Shown here: positions 42,055-53,507 of the stretch, piece by piece
Layout of the letters: every line of letters begins with the position of its first letter
Position numbering within the stretch: position 1 is the stretch's first letter
From: Acidaminobacter sp. JC074
GTDB lineage: Bacteria; Bacillota; Clostridia; Peptostreptococcales; Acidaminobacteraceae
Assembly: GCF_022496765.1 (NCBI RefSeq)
Contig: NZ_VANV01000025.1
Location: forward strand, 1-64,000
Length of the DNA stretch: 64,000 nt
Reading direction: 5' to 3'
Translations under genes and position numbers: made by a program
Notes under the pieces: model-generated
Databases searched by the model: none
What the model was told of the DNA's origin: nothing
The model's input: the letters and a program-made list of their open reading frames with translations, nothing else

Positions 42055-42480
42055 ATGGCTAAGAAATTGGTAAGTTTGGTTAAATTACAAATTCCTGCAG
42101 GTAAGGCGACTCCAGCACCACCAGTTGGTTCTGCGTTAGGTCCACACGGTCTTAACATCATGCAATTCTGTAAAGAGTTCAACGCAAAGACTGCAGATCA
42201 ACCAGGAATGATTATTCCAGTTGTAATCAGTGTATATCAAGATAGATCATACACATTTATCACTAAGACTCCACCTGCTGCAGTATTATTAAAGAAAGCT
42301 GCTAAGATTGACAAGGCTTCTGGTGAGCCTCATAAGGTGAAGGTTGCTACTATTACTAAAGCACAATGTCAAGAAATCGCAGAGATTAAGAAAGAAGACT
42401 TAAACGCTGCAAACATCGAGACTGCTACTAGCATGATCATGGGTACTGCTAGATCAATGGGTATCGTAGTAGAAGGTTAA
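42055..42480 (+). CDS. rplK: 50S ribosomal protein L11
   Basis: A 141-residue protein with the N-terminal QIPAGKATPAPPVGSALGPH segment that binds thiostrepton and the RNA-binding C-domain (ATSMIMGTARSMGIVV). It forms the GTPase-associated stalk base. Ribosome site gaggaggtg. It precedes rplA as usual. Confidence 0.97.
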   Translation: MAKKLVSLVKLQIPAGKATPAPPVGSALGPHGLNIMQFCKEFNAKTADQPGMIIPVVISVYQDRSYTFITKTPPAAVLLKKAAKIDKASGEPHKVKVATITKAQCQEIAEIKKEDLNAANIETATSMIMGTARSMGIVVEG

Positions 42481-42536
42481 TTACAAGTATAAGTCAAGTG
42501 GGAGACGTTAGTCGATAGAACCACGAGGAGGACTAA

Positions 42537-43229
42537 ATGGCAAAATTAAGCAAGAAATATGCTGATGCTATGAAAAAAATCGATAAGTCTAAATTATACG
42601 ATGTAGACGAAGCGGTAGCTTTATTAAAAGACATAGCTAAAGCTAAATTTGATGAAACTGTAGAAGTTCATTACAAAATGGGTGTTGATGGTAGACATGC
42701 TGATCAACAAATTAGAGGTGCAATTGTATTACCTCACGGTACTGGTAACTCAAAGAAGGTACTAGTAATCGCTAAAGGCGAAAAAGCTGAAGAAGCTAAA
42801 GCAGCTGGCGCTGACTTCGTTGGTGCTGAAGATATGGTAGAAAAGATTCAAAAGGAAAACTGGTTCGATTACGATGTAATCGTTGCGACTCCTGATATGA
42901 TGGGTCTTATCGGTCGTTTAGGTAGAGTGTTAGGTCCTAAAGGTTTAATGCCAAACCCTAAGTCTGGTACAGTAACATTCGATCTTACTAAAGCTGTTAA
43001 CGAAATCAAAGCTGGTAAAGTTGAGTACAGATTAGATAAAACTAATATTATCCACTGTTCAGTTGGTAAGATTTCTTTCGAGAACGATAAGTTAGTTGAA
43101 AACTTAAACGCTCTTACTGAAGCTATCAACAAAGCTAGACCTGCTGCAGCAAAAGGTACTTACTTAAGATCTGTAGTTATTACTTCAACTATGAGTCCTG
43201 GTATCAAATTAAACGCTGCAAAATTATAA
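42537..43229 (+). CDS. rplA: 50S ribosomal protein L1
   Basis: A 230-residue protein of the L1 stalk; motifs GPKGLMPNPKSGTVT and the C-terminal TSTMSPGIKLN are diagnostic. In many bacteria L1 represses its own operon through the leader. Ribosome site gaggag. It is the last gene before the rplJL promoter. Confidence 0.97.
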   Translation: MAKLSKKYADAMKKIDKSKLYDVDEAVALLKDIAKAKFDETVEVHYKMGVDGRHADQQIRGAIVLPHGTGNSKKVLVIAKGEKAEEAKAAGADFVGAEDMVEKIQKENWFDYDVIVATPDMMGLIGRLGRVLGPKGLMPNPKSGTVTFDLTKAVNEIKAGKVEYRLDKTNIIHCSVGKISFENDKLVENLNALTEAINKARPAAAKGTYLRSVVITSTMSPGIKLNAAKL

Positions 43230-43244
43230 AGTTTAAAAATTGAG

Positions 43245-43273
43245 TTGACATTGTTTCACTTAAGTGTTAAACT
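43245..43273 (+). promoter_or_regulatory. rplJL promoter
   Basis: TTGACA (43245-43250), 17 bp ending in TGT, TAAACT (43268-43273): a consensus -35 with an extended -10. Confidence 0.7.
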
Positions 43274-43296
43274 TCATAAAGAAATTAAATACGAGT

Positions 43297-43407
43297 ATTC
43301 ACCAAAGACAGTAGGGGCTTCGGCTTAATTATCCTACCGAGGTATAAATAGATTTTTATGATACCCCTTTGTCTTTGCAGAGGGGTTTTTTATTGATATC
43401 GGTGAAT
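43297..43407 (+). promoter_or_regulatory. Ribosomal protein L10 leader with attenuator
   Basis: The leader contains the typical L10-binding region (accaaagacagtaggggc, then ttcggc and cctaccgaggt) and a terminator hairpin acccc-tttgtctttgcaga-ggggt with a T run (43363-43391). ATTCACC (43297-43303) can pair with GGTGAAT (43401-43407) around the whole. L10(L12)4 binding should promote attenuation. Confidence 0.85.
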
Positions 43408-43435
43408 CCATAAATCTAAACGAGGAGGTGGACGA

Positions 43436-44023
43436 ATGTCTCAGAACTTTGAAAACAAAAAAGTTAAAGTAGAAGAAATTCGCGAAAAGTTTTCAAATGC
43501 CAAGTCGGCAATTCTTGTTGATTACAGAGGTCTTACAGTATCAGAAGCTACTGATTTAAGAACGAAGTTTAGAGAAGCTGGCGTTGAGTATAAAGTTTAC
43601 AAGAACAACTTAATGAAATTAGCTATTAAGGATAGTTCGTTTGAAGGTTTAACAGCAGACTTAGCTGGTCCAAGTGCAGTAGCATTTGGTTACGAAGATC
43701 CTGTTACACCTGCAAAGATCGTTAAAGACTTTGCGAAAGACCATGAAAATTTAGAATTAAAAGCTGGTGTTGTTGAAGGCGAGTACTATGACAATGCTAA
43801 AATTATTGAAATCGCTGACATTCCATCTAGAGAAGTATTACTTTCTAGACTTGTTGGTTCATTCCAAGCTCCTATCTCAAACTTTGCTTACTTAGTAAAG
43901 AATATTGTAGATAAGAGAGTTGAAGAAGGCGAAGAGGCTCCAGTTGAAGAAGCTGCTCCTGCAGAAGCTCCAGCTGAGGAAAACGTAGAACAAGCTGAAG
44001 CTGCTCCTGCAGAAGAAGCATAA
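43436..44023 (+). CDS. rplJ: 50S ribosomal protein L10 with acidic tail
   Basis: A 195-residue protein. The N-terminal rRNA-binding domain (SAILVDYRGLTVSEATDLR, YKVYKNNLMKLAI) and the helix that carries L12 dimers are complete by about residue 165. An extra tail of about 30 residues rich in Glu, Ala and Pro (EEAPVEEAAPAEAPAEE) follows; most L10 proteins end before it. Ribosome site gaggaggtgg. Confidence 0.95.
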   Translation: MSQNFENKKVKVEEIREKFSNAKSAILVDYRGLTVSEATDLRTKFREAGVEYKVYKNNLMKLAIKDSSFEGLTADLAGPSAVAFGYEDPVTPAKIVKDFAKDHENLELKAGVVEGEYYDNAKIIEIADIPSREVLLSRLVGSFQAPISNFAYLVKNIVDKRVEEGEEAPVEEAAPAEAPAEENVEQAEAAPAEEA

Positions 44024-44041
44024 TAATTTCGGAGGTGTATT

Positions 44042-44410
44042 ATGAACAAAGAGCAAATTATTGAAGCAATTAAGGAAATGACTGTATTAGAGCTTAACGA
44101 ATTAGTTAAAGCTTGTGAAGAAGAGTTTGGCGTATCAGCTGCTGCTCCTGTAGTTATGGCTGCAGGTGGTGGAGATGCTGCTGGTGGTGCTGCTGAGCAA
44201 ACTGAATTTGACGTAGTATTAGCTAACGCTGGTGCTAAGAAGATCGGTGTTATCAAGGTAGTTAGAGAAATCACTGGTTTAGGTCTTAAAGAAGCTAAAG
44301 CATTAGTTGATGGCGCTCCAAATGCAATCAAAGAAGGCGTAGCTAAAGAAGAAGCAGAAGCAATGAAAGCTAAGTTAGAAGAAGCTGGTGCTGCTGTAGA
44401 ACTTAAGTAA
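44042..44410 (+). CDS. rplL: 50S ribosomal protein L7/L12
   Basis: A 122-residue stalk protein: N-terminal dimerisation domain, a flexible Ala/Gly hinge (about 38-55) and a C-terminal domain (KKIGVIKVVREITGLGLKEA) that recruits translational GTPases. Codon use is strongly biased as expected for an abundant protein. Terminator downstream. Confidence 0.97.
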   Translation: MNKEQIIEAIKEMTVLELNELVKACEEEFGVSAAAPVVMAAGGGDAAGGAAEQTEFDVVLANAGAKKIGVIKVVREITGLGLKEAKALVDGAPNAIKEGVAKEEAEAMKAKLEEAGAAVELK

Positions 44411-44430
44411 TCAATACTTAAATTTTATAA

Positions 44431-44461
44431 ATGGATTTCAGTAATGGAATCCATTTTTTTC
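44431..44461 (+). terminator. rplJL terminator
   Basis: Stem atggattt/ggaatccat with a T7 run. rpoB thus has its own promoter. Confidence 0.82.
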
Positions 44462-44488
44462 TTTAAAAGACCTTTTTATTGATACTGT

Positions 44489-44513
44489 AATCTCCTGCTT
44501 TTAAAAGGAGATT
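44489..44513 (+). repeat. Hairpin upstream of the rpoB promoter
   Basis: Inverted repeat AATCTCC (44489-44495) / GGAGATT (44507-44513) in the 340-bp gap between rplL and rpoB. No T run follows. The gap otherwise holds the rplJL terminator, the rpoB promoter and a leader of about 140 nt. Confidence 0.4.
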
Positions 44514-44575
44514 ATCATTATGTGAAACTGTGTTTCAAGTATTAATAAAGAGGTATAATATTTACGAAAAAATCG

Positions 44576-44604
44576 TTGACTAACAACATGATATATGTTA
44601 TAGT
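44576..44604 (+). promoter_or_regulatory. rpoBC promoter
   Basis: TTGACT (44576-44581), 17 bp ending in TGT, TATAGT (44599-44604). Start expected near 44611, leaving a leader of about 140 nt before rpoB. Confidence 0.75.
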
Positions 44605-44750
44605 TTTAAAATGGCATAAGTAGCGATATGTCTTTTTGCGCGTGCAAAAATATATGCTATGAATCCTATTTATGCCGTGGTTTTTTAACGTATAGAGAAG
44701 TAATTTCTCTTAAAATAACAACAAATTTATGCTTAAGGGGTGAACAGTTG

Positions 44751-48473
<3,723 letters not shown>

Positions 48474-48532
48474 TGGTAGCAGCTACGGCTGCTCCATAAG
48501 TGAAGCGATTACTTATGAAGGGAGCGAAAATC

Positions 48533-51500
48533 TTGCTAGAGTTTGATAATTTTGATTCCATAAAAATTCGATTAGCCTCTCCTGAAAAGATCAGAAGCTG
48601 GTCTCGAGGAGAAGTTAAAAAGCCGGAAACTATCAACTACAGAACTTTAAAGCCTGAAAAAGAAGGTTTGTTCTGTGAAAAAATATTTGGACCTACAAAG
48701 GACTGGGAATGTCATTGTGGTAAATACAAAAGAGTACGTTATAAAGGCGTAATCTGTGATCGTTGTGGTGTTGAAGTAACAAGAGCTAAAGTACGTCGTG
48801 AGAGAATGGGCCATATTGAATTAGCGGCACCTGTATCTCATATCTGGTACTTCAGAGGGATTCCATCTAAGATGGGTATCTTACTTGATATGTCACCTAG
48901 ATCATTAGAGAAAATTTTATACTTTGCAGCTTACATTGTAACAGATGCTGGTGATACAGCACTTTCTTACAAGCAAGTATTATCAGAAAAAGAATATGCT
49001 GATGCCAGAGAGCAATACGGCGGTAGATTCAAAGCTGGTATGGGTGCAGAGTCTGTAAGAAAAATCTTACAACAACTTGACCTAGATTCTTTAAGAGAAG
49101 AGTTAAAAGCTCAATATCAAGAAGCAACTGGTCAAAAGAAAGTTAAATTAATTAGAAGATTAGAAGTTGTAGACAACTTTAGAGAATCTGGCAACAGCCC
49201 TGATTGGATGATCATGGACGTTGTACCAGTTATCCCACCTGATTTAAGACCTATGGTTCAATTAGATGGTGGTCGTTTTGCAACATCTGACTTAAATGAC
49301 TTATATAGAAGAGTTATTAATAGAAACAACCGTCTTAAGAGACTTTTAGAATTAGGTGCTCCTGATATCATCGTAAGAAATGAAAAGCGTATGCTTCAAG
49401 AAGCTGTGGATTCATTAATTGACAATGGTAGAAGAGGCCGTCCTGTAACAGGTCCTGGTAACAGACCACTTAGATCTTTATCAGACATGTTAAAAGGTAA
49501 GCAGGGTCGATTCAGACAAAACTTATTAGGTAAGCGTGTTGACTACTCTGGCCGTTCGGTTATCGTAGTTGGTCCATCACTTAAGTTCTACCAGTGTGGT
49601 TTACCTAAGAAAATGGCACTTGAGCTATTTAAGCCATTTGTTATGAAGCGTCTTGTTCAAGAAGAAATTGTTCATAACATTAAATCAGCTAAGAGAATGG
49701 TGGAAAGAGGTAAGCCTGAGGTATGGCCAATCGTTGAGGATGTTATTAAGAATCATCCAGTACTGCTTAACAGAGCACCGACACTTCATAGACTTGGTAT
49801 CCAAGCATTTGAACCGGTACTAGTTGATGGTAAAGCGATTAGACTTCACCCACTTGTGTGTACTGCTTACAACGCCGATTTTGACGGTGACCAGATGGCG
49901 GTTCACGTTCCTTTATCTGTAGAAGCACAAGCAGAAGCAAGATACTTAATGCTTTCTGTTAACAATATTTTAGCACCGAAAGATGGTCTTCCAATTACTA
50001 CTCCTACACAGGATATGGTACTTGGTGCTTACTACCTAACACTTCATCAAGAAGGCGTTCTAGGTGAAGGTAAGATCTTTAAAGATTTTGATGAGATGTA
50101 CATGGCTTACAGAGCTGGCACAGTTCATCTTCATGCTAAAGTTGGTGTAAGAGTTAAATTACATGATGAAGATTTAGGTCAAATTGTTCACTCTACAGTA
50201 GGTAGATTCATCTTCAATGCTGAATTACCTCAAACTTTAGGTTTTGTTGATAGAGATGAAGATCCATATGGATTAGAAATTGACTACTTATGTACTAAAA
50301 AAGACTTAGAAACAATTATTGCAAGCTGTTATGAGCGTACTGGTAACACAGTTACTGCTAGAATTATGGATGAGATTAAGAATCTAGGTTTTAGATACTC
50401 AACTCAATCTGCAATCACAGTTGCCGTAGTTGACATGGTTATTCCAGGAAACAAATGGGAAATCGTTGAAGAGTCTAGAAAGAAAGTTGAAAAGTACCAA
50501 GCTGCATTTAAGAGAGGTTTCTTAACTGAAGAAGAAAGATACGAAGGTATCATTCAAACTTGGACGCAAACAACTGAAGATGTAACAAACGAGCTGATGG
50601 ATACAATGCCTCGTTTAAATAATATTAATATCATGGCCCACTCTGGTGCCCGTGGTTCGAGAAACCAGATCAGACAGTTAGGTGCGATGCGTGGTCTTAT
50701 GGCCAATGCAACTGGTAAGACGGTAGAGATTCCAATCCTTTCTAACTTCCGTGAAGGTCTGTCGGTTCTTGAGTACTTTATCTCAACAACTGGTGCGAGA
50801 AAGGGTCTTGCCGATACCGCACTTAGAACAGCCGATTCAGGTTACTTAACAAGAAGACTTGTTGATGTTGCTCAGGACGTTATCGTTCGTGAAGTTGACT
50901 GTGGCTCTGAAACAGGTATTGTTGTTAGAGATATCGTAGAAAATGGTCAAGTCATTGAAGGTTTGGCTGAAAGAGTTGAAGGTCGTTACCCAGTTCAAGA
51001 TGTTCTTCATCCTGAAACAGGTCAAGTAGTTGCTTCATCTGAAGTAATGATCAACAAGAAAGTTGCTAAGGCAATTGTAGATGCAGGTATCACTGAAGTA
51101 GAGATTCGTTCAGTTCTTAACTGTGAAGCAGAGTACGGTGTTTGCTGTAAGTGTTACGGTAAAAACCTTGCAACTGGTAAGCCAATGAATATTGGTGAGG
51201 CTGTTGGTACAATCGCAGCTCAATCAATCGGTGAGCCGGGTACACAGTTAACAATGAGAACATTCCATACAGGTGGTGTTGCCGGTGCCGATATCACTCA
51301 AGGTCTTCCTAGAGTTGAGGAGCTTTTCGAAGGTCGTAAGCCAAAAGGTATGGCAGTTATCGCTGAAATCGAAGGTCGCATAAGCTTCCAAGAGACAAGA
51401 AGAAAATTAGAAGTTGTTATTACAAATGATTCTGGTGAATCACATGCTTCTCAAATTGTCTTTGGTTCTCGTTTAAGAGTTCAAGAAGGTGACTACGTAA

Positions 51501-52042
51501 AAGCTGGTGAAAAGATCACGGAAGGTTCGATTAACCCACATGACATCTTAAGAGTTGTTGGTGTTAATGGCGTACAAGAGTACATCGTTAAGGAAATCCA
51601 GGTTGTATATCGTCTTCAGGGTGTTGACATCGATGATAAGCACATTGAAGTTATCGTTAGACAAATGCTTTCTAAGATTAAAATTGATGAACCAGGTGAT
51701 TCTGATAACTTACCAGGTAGAGTCATTTCTTATAAAGAGTTTAAAGATGTTAATAAAAAATTAGTTGCTGAAGGCAAAGAAGTAATGGAAGGTACTAGAG
51801 CACTTTACGGTATCACAAAAGCTTCACTTGCTACAGATTCATTCTTATCAGCTGCATCGTTCCAGGAAACAACAAGAGTTCTTACAGATGCTGCAGTAAG
51901 AGGTAAAGAAGATAAGCTTCTTGGTCTTAAAGAAAATGTTATCATTGGTAAGTTAATACCAGCTGGTACAGGACTAAGAAAGTACAAGAATGTAGCATAC
52001 GAAAAGAAAAATGAATTAGACATGCAAGATGTATTCTTATAA
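48533..52042 (+). CDS. rpoC: RNA polymerase beta' subunit
   Basis: A 1169-residue subunit. The first zinc site is CHCG...CDRCG near residue 60-80; the catalytic NADFDGDQM triad has D449, D451 and D453; the second zinc site is in CGSETG...CEAEYGVCCKCYG. Trigger loop and rim helices are present. The start is TTG at 48533 (LEFDNFDSIKI, the usual N-terminus) with gaagggag 9 bases upstream. A hairpin cataagt/acttatg precedes the ribosome site. It follows rpoB by 59 bp. Confidence 0.97.
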   Translation: MLEFDNFDSIKIRLASPEKIRSWSRGEVKKPETINYRTLKPEKEGLFCEKIFGPTKDWECHCGKYKRVRYKGVICDRCGVEVTRAKVRRERMGHIELAAPVSHIWYFRGIPSKMGILLDMSPRSLEKILYFAAYIVTDAGDTALSYKQVLSEKEYADAREQYGGRFKAGMGAESVRKILQQLDLDSLREELKAQYQEATGQKKVKLIRRLEVVDNFRESGNSPDWMIMDVVPVIPPDLRPMVQLDGGRFATSDLNDLYRRVINRNNRLKRLLELGAPDIIVRNEKRMLQEAVDSLIDNGRRGRPVTGPGNRPLRSLSDMLKGKQGRFRQNLLGKRVDYSGRSVIVVGPSLKFYQCGLPKKMALELFKPFVMKRLVQEEIVHNIKSAKRMVERGKPEVWPIVEDVIKNHPVLLNRAPTLHRLGIQAFEPVLVDGKAIRLHPLVCTAYNADFDGDQMAVHVPLSVEAQAEARYLMLSVNNILAPKDGLPITTPTQDMVLGAYYLTLHQEGVLGEGKIFKDFDEMYMAYRAGTVHLHAKVGVRVKLHDEDLGQIVHSTVGRFIFNAELPQTLGFVDRDEDPYGLEIDYLCTKKDLETIIASCYERTGNTVTARIMDEIKNLGFRYSTQSAITVAVVDMVIPGNKWEIVEESRKKVEKYQAAFKRGFLTEEERYEGIIQTWTQTTEDVTNELMDTMPRLNNINIMAHSGARGSRNQIRQLGAMRGLMANATGKTVEIPILSNFREGLSVLEYFISTTGARKGLADTALRTADSGYLTRRLVDVAQDVIVREVDCGSETGIVVRDIVENGQVIEGLAERVEGRYPVQDVLHPETGQVVASSEVMINKKVAKAIVDAGITEVEIRSVLNCEAEYGVCCKCYGKNLATGKPMNIGEAVGTIAAQSIGEPGTQLTMRTFHTGGVAGADITQGLPRVEELFEGRKPKGMAVIAEIEGRISFQETRRKLEVVITNDSGESHASQIVFGSRLRVQEGDYVKAGEKITEGSINPHDILRVVGVNGVQEYIVKEIQVVYRLQGVDIDDKHIEVIVRQMLSKIKIDEPGDSDNLPGRVISYKEFKDVNKKLVAEGKEVMEGTRALYGITKASLATDSFLSAASFQETTRVLTDAAVRGKEDKLLGLKENVIIGKLIPAGTGLRKYKNVAYEKKNELDMQDVFL

Positions 52043-52051
52043 GTTGTAAGA

Positions 52052-52095
52052 CCCGAAAGTATTTTGTTATTTTTATTGACAATACTGCTTTCGGG
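52052..52095 (+). other. Long hairpin after rpoC enclosing a promoter element
   Basis: CCCGAAAG (52052-52059) pairs with CTTTCGGG (52088-52095), with TATT/AATA inside. No T run follows. The -35 of the str operon promoter lies in the loop. It could end or process the rpoBC transcript. Confidence 0.5.
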
Positions 52096-52105
52096 GTGTT
52101 ACAAT
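52076..52105 (+). promoter_or_regulatory. Promoter of the L7Ae-rpsL-rpsG-fusA-tuf operon
   Basis: TTGACA (52076-52081), 18 bp ending in TGT, TACAAT (52100-52105): consensus -35 plus extended -10, overlapping the 3' arm of the hairpin after rpoC. Confidence 0.8.
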
Positions 52106-52180
52106 ATTTGAGTATGTTATCTTGAATATATTCTGTTCATGATAAAACGCTTGTAAAAACAAGTAACAAAGGGGTGTTCT

Positions 52181-52429
52181 ATGGATTTAACAAACTTAGA
52201 AACAGCTCAATGTAAAAAAATCGGTATCAAGCAATCGCTGAAGATTATAAAACGTGATGAAGCCGAGGCCCTATTTGTGGCTAAAGACGCTGAGCAATAT
52301 GTAGTCAGAAGCATTGTTAAGCTTGCTGAAGAAAAACAAATTCCAATAATTTATGTTGAAAGTATGTTGATCTTGGGTAAAGCGTGTAATATTGACGTTG
52401 GTGCTGCGACGGCAGTGATTGTAAAATAA
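52181..52429 (+). CDS. L7Ae-family RNA-binding protein (YbxF/L7Ae-like)
   Basis: An 82-residue protein with the L7Ae/L30e fold (GIKQSLKIIKRDEAEALFVA, KQIPIIYVESMLILGKAC, GAATAVIV). In Firmicutes this gene precedes rpsL, and the B. subtilis homologues bind kink-turns. Ribosome site aaaggggtg. Confidence 0.92.
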   Translation: MDLTNLETAQCKKIGIKQSLKIIKRDEAEALFVAKDAEQYVVRSIVKLAEEKQIPIIYVESMLILGKACNIDVGAATAVIVK

Positions 52430-52471
52430 AAGTGACTATATTTATATTAAAATTCGAAAGGAGGTGCATGG

Positions 52472-52891
52472 ATGCCTACTATTAACCAATTAGTAAGACA
52501 AGGGAGAAAAGCAAGTGAGACAAAATCAACTGCTCCTGCGTTAAACAGAAGTTTCAACTCTTTAAAGAGACAAGCTACTAAAGCTAAATCTCCACAAAAG
52601 AGAGGTGTATGTACGTCAGTTAAAACTGTTACACCTAAAAAGCCTAACTCGGCCCTTAGAAAAGTTGCGAGAGTTAGACTTTCAAATGGTTTAGAAGTTA
52701 CAGCTTATATTCCAGGTGAAGGCCACAATCTTCAAGAGCATAGTGTTGTTTTGATTCGTGGTGGTAGAGTAAAAGACTTACCAGGTTGTAGATACCATAT
52801 CGTTAGAGGTGTACTTGATACATCAGGTGTTTCTGATAGAAATCAAGCTAGATCTAAGTATGGTGCTAAGAGACCTAAGAAGAAGAAGTAA
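52472..52891 (+). CDS. rpsL: 30S ribosomal protein S12
   Basis: A 139-residue decoding-centre protein. TPKKPNSALRKVARVRL and GRVKDLPGCRYHIVRG keep the wild-type lysines whose loss gives streptomycin resistance, and the Asp that is methylthiolated in some bacteria. Ribosome site aaaggaggtg. Confidence 0.97.
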   Translation: MPTINQLVRQGRKASETKSTAPALNRSFNSLKRQATKAKSPQKRGVCTSVKTVTPKKPNSALRKVARVRLSNGLEVTAYIPGEGHNLQEHSVVLIRGGRVKDLPGCRYHIVRGVLDTSGVSDRNQARSKYGAKRPKKKK

Positions 52892-52899
52892 TTTAAATC

Positions 52900-52921
52900 A
52901 GCCTTTACTTCGGTAAAGGCT
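52900..52921 (+). other. Hairpin between rpsL and rpsG
   Basis: Perfect stem agcctttac/gtaaaggct with a ttcg tetraloop, without a clear T run. It may be an mRNA processing or stability element. Confidence 0.5.
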
Positions 52922-53003
52922 TCATATAGTCATATGCACAACGACAGTTGTTAAAATTGTCGAGTACCGATGAAGAAAAGTTATAATTAAGGAGGGAAGT
53001 ACA

Positions 53004-53474
53004 GTGCCTAGAAAAGGAAATGTTCCAAAGAGAAAAGTGTTACCTGATCCAGTACATGGTTCGGTTGTAGTAGCTAAGCTAATCAACTCAATCATGTTAG
53101 ATGGTAAAAAAGGTACAGCACAAAGAATCGTTTACGATGCATTCGAAATGATCGCTGAAAAGACTGGTAAAGAAGCTTTAGAAGTTTTTGAAACTGCTAT
53201 GGAAAACATCATGCCAGTATTAGAAGTTAAGTCAAGAAGAGTTGGTGGTTCAAACTATCAGGTACCAATCGAAGTTCGTCCAGTAAGAAGACAAACTTTA
53301 GGTTTAAGATGGTTAACGCTTTACACAAGAAAGCGTGGCGAAAGAACTATGTCTGAAAGACTAGCTAAAGAAATTATGGATGCTGCTAATAACACTGGTG
53401 CATCAGTTAAGAAGAAAGAAGATACGCATAAGATGGCAGAAGCTAACAGAGCATTTGCACACTACAGATTCTAA
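53004..53474 (+). CDS. rpsG: 30S ribosomal protein S7
   Basis: A 156-residue primary 16S-binding protein: PRKGNVPKRKVLPDP, RVGGSNYQVPIEVRPVRR and the C-terminal KMAEANRAFAHYRF are diagnostic. GTG start with ggaggg upstream. S7 often regulates the str operon. Confidence 0.97.
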   Translation: MPRKGNVPKRKVLPDPVHGSVVVAKLINSIMLDGKKGTAQRIVYDAFEMIAEKTGKEALEVFETAMENIMPVLEVKSRRVGGSNYQVPIEVRPVRRQTLGLRWLTLYTRKRGERTMSERLAKEIMDAANNTGASVKKKEDTHKMAEANRAFAHYRF

Positions 53475-53507
53475 TATTGCGTAGGTATCTTGAAAGGAGG
53501 AACCATC

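Noticed and set aside
44628..44750. An rpoB start 41 codons upstream
   Set aside because: No ribosome site, non-conserved N-terminal residues, and it lies right behind the rpoB promoter; ATG 44751 has a good ribosome site and the usual N-terminus.
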